From Actinobacteria bacterium UBA5182 (GTDB lineage Bacteria; Actinomycetota; UBA4738): 10,412 bases of DNA. A program made the position numbers and the translations under genes. The stretch covers positions 1-10,412 of the forward strand of contig DHWM01000191.1 of NCBI GenBank assembly GCA_002413185.1, read 5' to 3'. Below the pieces are notes generated by a model that was not told the origin of the DNA, made no database searches, and saw nothing but the letters and a program-made list of their open reading frames with translations. Positions within the stretch are counted from its first letter, which is position 1; every line of letters starts with the position of its first letter. Of the stretch, positions 1 through 7,335 are shown piece after piece.

Positions 1-62
1 CTATTTGTGAGGCGCTCCACTAGGGAGGCCCCCTGCGGGCGAGGGGAGATCTCAAGGGCCTT

Positions 63-84
63 GGCTAGCTCATTATGACTAGCC
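63..84. repeat. Inverted repeat GGCTAG-N10-CTAGCC upstream of fumC
   Basis: Two perfectly complementary 6-nt arms (63-68 and 79-84) flank a 10-nt AT-rich core, CTCATTATGA, about 125 nt before the fumC start. The core contains CATTAT, which could act as a -10 box, but I see no matching -35 at 16-18 nt. The symmetry and AT-rich centre fit a dimeric repressor operator. No T-tract follows, so it is unlikely to be a terminator. The rest of 1-207 holds no convincing gene. Confidence 0.35.
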
Positions 85-207
85 CGAACGGGTCCCGCCT
101 AAACCCCAAGCCCAGTGTCCGACCGGCCGCTGTTCGGTCATCATCTCTTTCGCACAGCGCCGACATCGAGTCGGCGGCGGGCAAGGTGAAGTCAGACGGA
201 GGGTCGA

Positions 208-1617
<1,410 letters not shown>

Positions 1618-1624
1618 CCCGTCC

Positions 1625-2849
1625 CTAGCCCCCGATACCCTCGCCGGCCGAGGGCCCAGGTTCGGGATGGTGCTCACCCCGAAGCACCGCGAGGGCCAGG
1701 AGCGGGAACAACAGCACCGAGAGCAGCCCCGCCGCGATCAGGGCGGCCCCGCTGGCCGCACTGATCTTTCCCAGAGCCACGCCGATCCTCGACGCGGTCA
1801 CGATGAACGGCAGCGACGTGGCCTGCAGAAGCCCGGCGGCGACCGTCCGGCGGGTCCCCACCAGCGCCCGGTACACCAGAGCCGGCAGACCGCGCACCGC
1901 GAGCAGGGCCAGGAGGAACACCGGCACCCGCAGGACCGTGGAGGCGCTCGAGAACAGCGCAGCGAGATCGAACGCCACCCCGCTCGATACGAAGAACACC
2001 GGGATGAGGAAGCCGTAGCCGATCCCTTCGAGCTTGGTACGGAAGTGCGGGTGGGTGCGCATGGCGTCGCGATCGACCAGGGCCAGGATGACGCCCGCCA
2101 TGAACGCGCCGAGGATGGTCTCCAGGCCGAACCGCTCGGCCATCGCCACGAACCCGATCAGCAGGAGCACCGCGCCCCGAACCCGGATCTGCGCCGTGGT
2201 GTCCTGGAGCCGGATCAGCGCCGCGGAGAGCCGCATCGATCGCCCCGCACCGGCCACGGCCAGACCGACCGCCCCGATCAGGACTGCGAACGTGAACACC
2301 AAGACCACCTTCGTCCCGGTCCCGGAAGCCTGCTCGGAGAAGAACTGGGACAGCAGGATCACCGCGCCGAAGTCGGCGATGGTCCCGCCGGCGATGACGA
2401 GCTGTCCGAAGGTCGAGGCGCTCTGGCCGGCGTCCTTGAGGACCGGCACCACCAGGCCGAGGGACGTTGCCACCAGGATGATGCCGACCAGGAGCGGGGA
2501 CCGGATCTGCCCCGCCGCATGCAGCGCCCCCCCCGGCTCCCACGCCCAGGGCCAGCGACAGGACGAACCCCAGGCCGGCCAGTCGCAGCGGGCGGCCCCG
2601 CAGGCGGTCCACTTCGACCTCCAGGCCGGCCAGGAACAGCAGGAAGGCCAGCCCGACCAGCGACAGGACCCTGATCGGCACGTTGAGCGTGACCCATCCC
2701 AGCACCGAGGGCCCGATCACGATCCCGAGGAGGATCTCGAGCACCACGGAGGGGAGCCGGATCCGAGGGAACAACCCCAGCAGGATGGGCGCGGCGAAGG
2801 CGACCGCCATCACGATGACCAACCCCGAGAACGAGACGTCCGGCCTCAT
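1625..2849 (-). CDS. Kef-type (CPA2) cation/proton antiporter, frame broken at a C8 run
   Basis: Integral membrane monovalent cation:H+ antiporter of the Na_H_Exchanger/CPA2 superfamily. Translation starts at ATG 2849 (GGAG five nt upstream), 23 nt after the msrB stop. The first 105 codons give MRPDVSFSGLVIVMAVAF, then PSVVLEILLGIVIGPSVLGW and FLLFLAGLEVEVDRLR, the classic N-terminal half of this family. At the eight C at 2527-2534 (eight G on the coding strand) the frame is lost. The family sequence resumes in another frame as ALHAAGQIRSPLLVG, VATSLGLVVPVLKDAG and GGTIADFGAVILLSQFF, and runs to TAG at 1625-1627. Removing one base of the run gives an uninterrupted 407-aa protein, a normal length for a transporter lacking a C-terminal TrkA-N domain. 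As written, only a truncated 5' part, or the internal frame from GTG 2473 (282 aa), is readable. A sequencing or assembly error, a real mutation and slipped-strand switching are all possible. It is the last gene of the minus-strand cluster. Confidence 0.88.
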
Positions 2850-2872
2850 CGGGACTCCGACGTCCGCCGTGC

Positions 2873-3331
2873 CTACCCGGGTTGCGTATCCAGCTCCAGG
2901 GCGCACGAGTTGATGCAGTAGCGCTGGCCGGTCGGAGCGGGACCGTCGTCGAAGACGTGCCCGAGGTGGCCACCGCACCGCCTGCAGGTGACCTCGGTCC
3001 GGATCATCCCGTGGCTGGTGTCGGTGTGCAGCTCCACGTTGGCCGTGTTGACCGGCTCGGTGAAGCTCGGCCACCCAGTCCCCGACTCGAACTTCGTCGA
3101 GGAGTCGAACAGCTCGGCGCCGCATCCGGCGCACCGGTACGTCCCGTCCTGGTGCGCGTCGACGTACGTGCCGATGAATGGCCGCTCGGTTCCCTTCCTC
3201 CGAAGGATGTCGAACTGTTCGGGCGACAGTCGCTCCCGCCATTCCTCTTCCGTCGCCGGTATCTGTGCGTCCACTGGCCCTCCCCGCTCGATGGTGGCTC
3301 CACCATCTTCGGCCTTCGAGGCTTCGCTCAC
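2873..3331 (-). CDS. msrB: Peptide-methionine (R)-S-oxide reductase MsrB
   Basis: Reduces the R-diastereomer of methionine sulfoxide in proteins, a thioredoxin-dependent cytoplasmic repair reaction. It is a SelR-domain protein of 152 aa. Two zinc CxxC pairs are visible (Cys67/70 in RCAGCG, Cys116/119 in TCRRCG), as are SGTGWPSF with the substrate-binding Trp87, and the catalytic Cys139 in RYCINSC. Serines occupy FDSST, where many MsrB carry the resolving cysteine, while an extra Cys143 sits four residues after the nucleophile. The GTG start at 3331 overlaps the MOSC stop by four bases (GTGA), implying translational coupling. A second candidate start, GTG 3274, has GGGGAGGG just upstream and would give MDAQIPATEEEW, nearer to typical MsrB N-termini. 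No signal peptide is evident. Confidence 0.95.
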   Translation of the reverse strand: MSEASKAEDGGATIERGGPVDAQIPATEEEWRERLSPEQFDILRRKGTERPFIGTYVDAHQDGTYRCAGCGAELFDSSTKFESGTGWPSFTEPVNTANVELHTDTSHGMIRTEVTCRRCGGHLGHVFDDGPAPTGQRYCINSCALELDTQPG

Positions 3332-4116
3332 ATCATCTCAAGGGGCGAGAGTTCGGGTCCGACCGAGTCGCCCACCCGGACGACACCCGGCTCGACAACG
3401 GCGGCGTAGACCCCGAAGTCGATCTTCTTCCGCGCCCGCAGACCACGGTACGCCTCGATCTGCCGGAGGGTGTCGAAGTCCTTGAGCCCCGTGTCGGGGT
3501 CCTGGGTGGTGATGACGCACCTCGACACCGGCTCGCTCACTTCGACGAGCGCCTGGCCCACCCTGACCCGCCGGCCGATCCATCCATCCTCTTGATGCGG
3601 GTTGCAACCGTCCAGCTGGATGAGCATCCGGAATCGCCGGGAGTCGACCGGCTCGAACCGCCCGGCCCGACGCCCGAGCTCCTCGACGGAGGCCGAGGAG
3701 AGCATCGATACGGGAGCTTCGTCGTTGGCGTCGCCCGGCGCCTCGGGGCGAACGAGCGCCACCGGGTGGTCCGCATAGACGGCGAGAGCGTCGGAGAACG
3801 GGCCCAGGACCCTTCGCCCCTTCACCGGCCGGCCCCAGAAGGACGTCTCCACCTCTGCGCCCAGATCGTCGGCAGGGCCCTCGACCACCTCACCGTCCGG
3901 GAGGCAGAGCCGGAGCCACTCCCGGTCCGCGTCGTGGTCCGCGACGACCGCCACGAGCGGCCCGTGCTTCGCCCCGGTGAAGAGCCGGCCGTCCTGTTCC
4001 GCCAGGTAGAATCGGCGGTTCCCGACCGCCCCGTACCCTTCGAGCCTGATCTCGAAGGGGTGGTGCAGCCGCATCGACTTGACCGGCGTGACGGACAGGC
4101 GGCTGACGGTGACCAC
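3328..4116 (-). CDS. MOSC domain-containing protein (N-terminal beta-barrel plus MOSC)
   Basis: 262-aa protein with the two-domain layout of the YcbX/mARC-like MOSC family. The N-terminal beta-barrel domain opens with SRLSVTPVKSMRLHHP (about residues 1-110), and the MOSC domain follows (about 130-255) with SRRFRMLIQLDG around 159-170 and the conserved Cys200 in SRCVITTQDPDTG. In characterised relatives this cysteine coordinates the molybdenum cofactor, and the proteins reduce N-hydroxylated or oxidised substrates; the substrate here is unknown. GTG 4116 is the first start available after an in-frame TGA at 4120-4122. GAGGG abuts it directly, so initiation may depend partly on coupling to upstream translation. 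Its stop overlaps the msrB start, tying it to a methionine-sulfoxide repair gene. Family assignment is firm; the biochemical role is not. Confidence 0.9.
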   Translation of the reverse strand: MVTVSRLSVTPVKSMRLHHPFEIRLEGYGAVGNRRFYLAEQDGRLFTGAKHGPLVAVVADHDADREWLRLCLPDGEVVEGPADDLGAEVETSFWGRPVKGRRVLGPFSDALAVYADHPVALVRPEAPGDANDEAPVSMLSSASVEELGRRAGRFEPVDSRRFRMLIQLDGCNPHQEDGWIGRRVRVGQALVEVSEPVSRCVITTQDPDTGLKDFDTLRQIEAYRGLRARKKIDFGVYAAVVEPGVVRVGDSVGPELSPLEMM

Positions 4117-4176
4117 CCCTCAACGGTACCGGCTCGGCCCCCGCCCGGTGAACGGTGAACCACTCGAGCGTGAGGT

Positions 4177-4470
4177 TCAGCGCTCGTCGATCACGTCGTA
4201 GTTGTTGAAGCCGAGCTCCCCGTCGACCAGCGTGGCCATCTTCTTGGCGAAGGCGTCGGTCTCGGGGCGGCCCGAGTTCTCCATGGCCTGGTCGTAGGAC
4301 TCGAACTCCGCGATGACGACGTACGCGTTGTCGCGATCCCGATCCTTCAGGACCTTCGAGCCGATGAACCCGGGCGAGGAGCCCGAGTCCTGCTGGTCGT
4401 ACTCCTGCATCAGCGCCTGCATCTCCTCGATCCGGCTCGTGGAGAACCGGATGGTCTGGAAGAACTTCAT
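4177..4470 (-). CDS. Small dimeric alpha/beta-barrel (ABM-like) protein
   Basis: 97-aa cytoplasmic protein starting MKFFQTIRFSTSRIEEMQAL and containing NAYVVIAEFESYDQAMENSG and AKKMATLVDGE. The beta-alpha-beta pattern, with a central Tyr-Val-Val-Ile-Ala-Glu-Phe strand followed by a Ser/Tyr-Asp helix, is typical of antibiotic-biosynthesis-monooxygenase-like dimeric barrels. These bind small or aromatic molecules or serve as scaffolds, and many have no known substrate. The start is well supported: GGAGGAG lies 5-6 nt before ATG 4470 and the length fits the fold. It is the first gene of the minus-strand cluster, 60 nt ahead of the MOSC gene. Fold assignment is by pattern only; function unknown. 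Confidence 0.8.
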   Translation of the reverse strand: MKFFQTIRFSTSRIEEMQALMQEYDQQDSGSSPGFIGSKVLKDRDRDNAYVVIAEFESYDQAMENSGRPETDAFAKKMATLVDGELGFNNYDVIDER

Positions 4471-4497
4471 GTGATCTCCTCCCTGCTCGGTTCCTCT

Positions 4498-4527
4498 AGG
4501 GTAGGAGAAAGCCCTGATCGAGGGCAA
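4498..4527 (-). promoter_or_regulatory. Promoter for the minus-strand cluster
   Basis: On the minus strand TTGCCC (4527-4522) and TACCCT (4503-4498) are separated by 18 nt, a reasonable sigma-A-type promoter. Transcription would start near 4490, about 20 nt before the start codon of the ABM-like gene at 4470, leaving room for its GGAGGAG ribosome binding site. It is back to back with the TATACT element that reads rightwards. Confidence 0.5.
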
Positions 4528-4534
4528 GGCGAGA

Positions 4535-4540
4535 TATACT
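4535..4540 (+). promoter_or_regulatory. -10 element TATACT for the leader/RIO kinase unit
   Basis: TATACT differs from TATAAT at one position and stands out in GC-rich surroundings. No strong -35 is present (CTGATC at 4514-4519 is the nearest, spacer 15). Transcription would begin around 4547, about 35 nt before the leader peptide ATG. Confidence 0.5.
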
Positions 4541-4581
4541 GCGCCGCCCGGTTTACTCGTTTGGGAAGGAGGGATGAGCAC

Positions 4582-4635
4582 ATGACCACCACCATTCGCG
4601 TCATTCCCGTTCGTCCCTCCGGGTCCGCCGGCTAG
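4582..4635 (+). CDS. 17-codon leader peptide (candidate attenuator ORF)
   Basis: A short ORF encodes MTTTIRVIPVRPSGSAG and ends at TAG 4633-4635. It has a strong ribosome binding site (AAGGAGGG at 4566-4573, GGAGG core nine nt before the ATG), lies just downstream of a TATACT -10 box and is followed 24 nt later by an intrinsic terminator, the standard layout of a translation-coupled attenuator. The peptide is rich in Ile, Val, Arg and Pro, and its codons include ATT twice, GTT and CGT, whereas neighbouring genes mostly use ATC, GTC/GTG and CGC/CGG. This resembles ilv-type leaders, but no branched-chain gene follows; the next gene is a RIO kinase. A competing three-codon ORF (ATG 4574) overlaps the start but is too close to the Shine-Dalgarno. 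The signal sensed is not known. Confidence 0.6.
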   Translation: MTTTIRVIPVRPSGSAG

Positions 4636-4659
4636 CCACTTCTGTCGCCACGCACCACC

Positions 4660-4684
4660 GGCCGCCCCCAGGGGCGGCCCTTTT
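4660..4684 (+). terminator. Intrinsic terminator/attenuator hairpin before the RIO kinase
   Basis: GGCCGCCC (4660-4667) and GGGCGGCC (4672-4679) form a perfect 8-bp GC stem with loop CCAG. A C and TTTT (4681-4684) follow, then CGTTTC. The T-tract exists only on the + strand, so it terminates rightward transcription, between the leader peptide and the kinase start at 4721. In the leader, CCGCC (4626-4630) could pair with GGCGG in the 3' arm as a short alternative fold. Confidence 0.75.
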
Positions 4685-4720
4685 CGTTTCTCCCTGCGCT
4701 CACCCGTCTGGAGGATGAAC

Positions 4721-5446
4721 GTGTTCGAGGACACCTGGTTCGACGATCTGCAGTCCGAGGGCTACATCACCGATGTGATCCGACCACTGAAGAGCGGAAA
4801 GGAGGCGTCCGTGCATCTGTGCCGTGGGGCACCGTCCACCGGCGAGGCTCTCCTGGCGGCGAAGGTCTACCGTCCGCGGGCCGCCCGGAGCTTCAAGAAC
4901 GATGCGGCCTACACCGCAGGCCGGGTCATCACCAACGCGCGGACCCGCCGGGCCGTCCAGGGCAAGACCCGGTTCGGTCGTGAGGTCGAGGAGCGGATGT
5001 GGGTGGGGCGCGAATACGAGACGCTCCGCGAGGTTCACACGGCCGGCGCCGAGGTCCCGCGGCCGGTGGCGTGCTCGGACACGGCCATCCTCATGGAGTA
5101 CGTGGGCGACGAGGACGAAGCGGCCCCTCAGCTCAAGGACGTCCGCCTGTCGGAGAGGGAGGCGGCGCACGTGTTCGAACGGTTGTTACAGAACGTGGAG
5201 GTCTTCCTGTCACGGAATCTGGTCCACGCCGATCTCTCCCCGTTCAACGTGCTGTGGTGGAACGGGGAGATCCGGATCATCGACTTCCCCCAGGCGGTGG
5301 ACGCCAGGACCAACCCCAACGCCAGGGACCTGTTGTGGCGCGACATCGAGCACGTGTGTCGTTTCGCCGCCCGTTTCGGAGTCGACCGCGATCCGGCGAA
5401 GCTGGCATCGGGGCTGTGGGACCGTTTCCTGCTGGCCCGGCTGTGA
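4721..5446 (+). CDS. RIO-type serine/threonine protein kinase
   Basis: Atypical protein kinase of the RIO family (241 aa, single domain, soluble). Visible motifs, numbered from GTG 4721: nucleotide loop LKSGKEASVHLCRG (23-36), ATP-binding Lys48 in AAKVYR, the flexible-loop region AARSFKNDAAYTAGR, hinge MEYVGDEDEAAP, catalytic loop VHADLSPFNVL with Asp171 and Asn176, and the RIO-type metal loop IIDFPQAVD with Asp188. All core residues are present, so activity is expected. Archaeal and eukaryotic relatives act in small-subunit ribosome maturation; the bacterial role is largely undefined. GTG 4721 is preferred because GGAGG (4710-4714) lies six nt upstream; the in-frame ATG 4715 abuts the Shine-Dalgarno directly. 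It lies 36 nt after the terminator T-tract, so transcripts from the TATACT promoter must read through it. Confidence 0.92.
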   Translation: MFEDTWFDDLQSEGYITDVIRPLKSGKEASVHLCRGAPSTGEALLAAKVYRPRAARSFKNDAAYTAGRVITNARTRRAVQGKTRFGREVEERMWVGREYETLREVHTAGAEVPRPVACSDTAILMEYVGDEDEAAPQLKDVRLSEREAAHVFERLLQNVEVFLSRNLVHADLSPFNVLWWNGEIRIIDFPQAVDARTNPNARDLLWRDIEHVCRFAARFGVDRDPAKLASGLWDRFLLARL

Positions 5447-5482
5447 CGCCCTCCACCCTCAGCATGTTCCAAGAGCCGGGTG

Positions 5483-5530
5483 TACCCTCCAGTCATGCGC
5501 CGTGGACAGACCGCCGATACCTGAGACATG
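5483..5530 (+). promoter_or_regulatory. Candidate leaderless promoter and 9-codon in-frame uORF
   Basis: TACCCT (5483-5488) lies six nt before ATG 5495, the spacing of leaderless actinobacterial transcripts. That ATG opens only a nine-codon ORF (MRRGQTADT) closed by TGA 5522-5524. Three nt later, in the same frame, comes ATG 5528 of the secreted protein gene, which has no convincing Shine-Dalgarno of its own. Termination and re-initiation could therefore drive the main gene. No good -35 is visible. Confidence 0.35.
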
Positions 5531-6127
5531 AGGCGGCTGTTGGCGCTCGTGCTCCTGGCCGGAGCGGCTTGCACCCACCAGCAGAGCTCGATCGTGACAT
5601 CCCAGTCCGATCAGGTGGACGGCGCCCGGGTGGCCCACATGGCGGCCCAGTCGGGGCTCGCGTCCGGACCCGCAACGGGGACCGAGGTTCCCACTGACGG
5701 AACGGCGCTGGTCGGTCCGCTGGAACCCTCCAGCCTGAGCCTCGTCGCCGCGCTTCCCAGCATCCGAAACCTCCACGTGGAGGCGTTGCATTCGCCGAGC
5801 GACACGGCCGCCGTCAGCCTGCGTGAGGACGATCACTTCACCGACCGATGGGGCCGGCTGATGATCCCGGCGGAGCGGAAGATCTTCGTGCGGTTCGCCG
5901 CTGACCCCGCCCTCGGCGACTGGCTGGTCGTCGAAGACGACGTTCGCGTGTCGAAGGGACCGGACCCGATCCCGTTGACCGGCTACCGGTGGTCGCGGGC
6001 GGACGTGGAGAGCTACGCCAGATGCGGGATCCCGCCGGCGGTCATCGACTCGTGCACACAGGCCTTCTACGCCACTCCCGAGATGTGGTACGGCGCCGCT
6101 AACAGCAGCCGCAACCTCGGGGCCTGA
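5528..6127 (+). CDS. Predicted secreted protein or lipoprotein, family unknown
   Basis: 199-aa protein that I do not recognise. The N-terminus MRRLLALVLLAGAACTHQQS has two arginines, a hydrophobic stretch and a cysteine at residue 15 in LAGAAC. This resembles a lipobox, although position -3 is Gly rather than Leu or Val, so lipidation is likely but not certain. The mature part starts Ser/Thr/Gln-rich. A central region (DHFTDRWGRLMIPAERKIFVRFAADPALGDWLVVEDDV) looks like a beta-rich globular domain. The C-terminus has a Cys pair ten residues apart (Cys166 and Cys176) in a Trp/Tyr-rich context, possibly an extracytoplasmic disulfide. It starts 81 nt after the RIO kinase stop and could be co-transcribed with it or use its own promoter at 5483. 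Confidence 0.7.
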   Translation: MRRLLALVLLAGAACTHQQSSIVTSQSDQVDGARVAHMAAQSGLASGPATGTEVPTDGTALVGPLEPSSLSLVAALPSIRNLHVEALHSPSDTAAVSLREDDHFTDRWGRLMIPAERKIFVRFAADPALGDWLVVEDDVRVSKGPDPIPLTGYRWSRADVESYARCGIPPAVIDSCTQAFYATPEMWYGAANSSRNLGA

Positions 6128-6223
6128 CCTACCGCATTCCTCCGCGGCCCGCGATCCGTTTCCTGGTTCGAAGGTCTCAGGCCGAGTCCCCCTCCGTCCG
6201 ATAACCGCAGACAGGAGGAAGTC

Positions 6224-6364
6224 ATGCGGCGGATCAGGACGGAGCACAAGACACGGCGCGTTCGCGAGGATCGCACCCCTATCCTTCCGATCGACCCCCG
6301 TGATCCCGACGTGGTCCGGGCCAAGCAGCGGGCCCCCCGAGGGGGCCTCCGCGATCGCCTGTAG
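6224..6364 (+). CDS. 46-aa basic small protein
   Basis: Short ORF starting MRRIRTEHKTRRVREDR, with TPILPIDPRDPDVVRAKQRA in the middle and GGLRDRL at the end (stop TAG 6362-6364). It has an excellent ribosome binding site, AGGAGG (6213-6218), five nt before ATG, the strongest initiation region nearby, which is the main evidence that it is real. The protein is rich in Arg/Lys with a Pro/Asp turn segment; the block LPIDPRDPDVVRAK looks like a conserved motif of unannotated small actinobacterial proteins, though I recall this only loosely. No membrane segment. It lies 96 nt after the secreted protein gene, and its last codons contain a GC hairpin. Function unknown. Confidence 0.6.
   Translation: MRRIRTEHKTRRVREDRTPILPIDPRDPDVVRAKQRAPRGGLRDRL
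6331..6347. terminator. GC-rich hairpin without T-tract at the end of the small ORF
   Basis: GGCCCCC (6331-6337) and GGGGGCC (6341-6347) form a perfect 7-bp stem with loop CGA, inside the last codons of the 46-aa ORF and between it and the convergent gene ending at 6404. No T-run follows on either strand, so it may be a weak or tail-less terminator or simply an RNA-stabilising stem. Confidence 0.3.
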
Positions 6365-6403
6365 CTCCGGCAGGGGGTGCGGCGCGGGCCTCCCCGATCG
6401 TTC

Positions 6404-6919
6404 CTAGACGTCCGCGGGACCCGTGGCCCTGACCTTCTCCACGGCGGCCAGCGCTTCCCTCAGCTCCTCGATCCACTCGCCCTGCTTCTCCCCGACCAGC
6501 TTCACGCACCACGCCAGAGCGTGGCTCCGGCTCCGGGCCACTCCCGCGTTCACCAGCGTGTCGAGGACCTGGCGATCGGATTGCCGCAGCCGGGTCATGA
6601 TGGGCATGCTGAGCGTGGTGAAGTTCTCGCGAACGTCGCCGCACACCGCACCCCACGAGACCTTCTTGCCGAAGCGGGCCTGAGCCTCGTCCGCGATCCG
6701 CATCCGGGCTTCGCGAGTGTCCTCGCGGTGCTGCTTGATCCGCCCCCGCCGGGCCGCCGCCCGGGCCTCTTCGGAGTCGCCTTCGACCGTCACCTCGGGG
6801 AGCGTTCCCACCACCAGGATCTCCTCACGATCCACGGTCACCTCCGGCGGAGCGCCGAACCACCCATCAGGAATCCGTCCGGCAAACCACCCTCGGATCT
6901 CCTCCTGCGAACGTCTCAT
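6404..6919 (-). CDS. Conserved-looking protein with ribbon-helix-helix-like C-terminal region
   Basis: 171-aa soluble protein without an assigned function. The N-terminal part MRRSQEEIRGWFAGRIPDGW and EVTVDREEILVVGTLPEV (residues 26-43) form a compact domain. A highly charged Arg/Glu helix (about 49-82) follows, then FGKKVSWGAVCGD. Residues 103-142 (LSMPIMTRLRQSDRQVLDTL followed by NAGVARSRSHALAWCVKLV) read as a beta strand plus two helices, with the Ala-Arg-Ser-Arg-Ser-x-Ala-Leu turn seen in CopG/ParD-type ribbon-helix-helix DNA-binding proteins. An inferred role is a DNA-binding or autoregulatory protein, but no toxin gene is adjacent. ATG 6919 is preceded by AAGGAG about seven nt upstream and by a clear promoter. 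It converges on the 46-aa gene. Confidence 0.75.
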   Translation of the reverse strand: MRRSQEEIRGWFAGRIPDGWFGAPPEVTVDREEILVVGTLPEVTVEGDSEEARAAARRGRIKQHREDTREARMRIADEAQARFGKKVSWGAVCGDVRENFTTLSMPIMTRLRQSDRQVLDTLVNAGVARSRSHALAWCVKLVGEKQGEWIEELREALAAVEKVRATGPADV

Positions 6920-6955
6920 CCTCCACTCCTTTCGCCCGGCAAGTCTGGCTGGAGC

Positions 6956-6987
6956 ATGATTACATCATTACTCGCATAGAAATGCAA
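6956..6987 (-). promoter_or_regulatory. Promoter with overlapping inverted repeat for the 171-aa gene
   Basis: On the minus strand TTGCAT (6987-6982), a 17-nt spacer and TGTAAT (6964-6959) form the best sigma-A-like promoter in the window, with a start near 6952 and a roughly 33-nt leader carrying AAGGAG. The inverted repeat ATGAT-TAC-ATCAT (6956-6968) overlaps the -10, the position expected for an autorepressor site. That fits the RHH-like region of the encoded protein. Confidence 0.55.
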
Positions 6988-7335
6988 CGCTTGATGAAGG
7001 AGTTTCGCAAGAAGTCTGGGTTGGGGCGGGGTTCTTGTGCAACCTGCCATCGCACAAAGGGGGCCGAGCAGCTGCCGGGCGCGCGCTGGGGGGGAAGGGG
7101 AGCGTCCAGCCCTCAGACCACCGGCTTCGGAGCACTCCCCATTCGTCGCCCCCGCCAGGCGAGGCGGCACTAGCAGCCGACAACCACTGGCCCGTCTGAG
7201 GGGTCCCTGGTCCCCGCAGGCTCAACCTGGCACTGGCAACTATGAACCCAGTCCTTCGGCGGCGCAACGTTCGTTCGGCCCATATGGGACAGGTGGGTCA
7301 AGTATGTCAATGCCTTCGTTTGCCTTCCCCCTGCC
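6988..7335. other. Apparently non-coding interval
   Basis: About 350 nt between the divergent 171-aa gene and the CDF-like gene. Open frames exist on both strands, but they lack ribosome binding sites, have unnatural composition (Pro/Arg/Ser/Gly-rich) and overlap one another. No tRNA, hairpin terminator or repeat array was found. The left edge holds the AT-rich minus-strand promoter and the right edge runs into the -10 box of the CDF-like gene. Confidence 0.5.

Noticed and set aside
1..78. Possible 3' end of an upstream gene (frame open to TGA 76-78)
   Set aside because: Only 25 codons with no recognisable family sequence; insufficient to call a partial gene.
1667..2921. Two long + strand open frames opposite the antiporter
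   Set aside because: They are low-complexity Arg/Pro/Gln/Asp translations antisense to a recognisable transporter; no ribosome binding site.
5522..5524. TGA as a readthrough or selenocysteine codon extending the secreted protein
   Set aside because: The downstream ATG begins a complete signal peptide and no SECIS-like or readthrough context is evident; re-initiation is simpler.
7219..7230. GGCTCAACCTGG, a string also found in 16S rRNA
   Set aside because: The match is confined to about a dozen bases; flanking sequence does not resemble rRNA.
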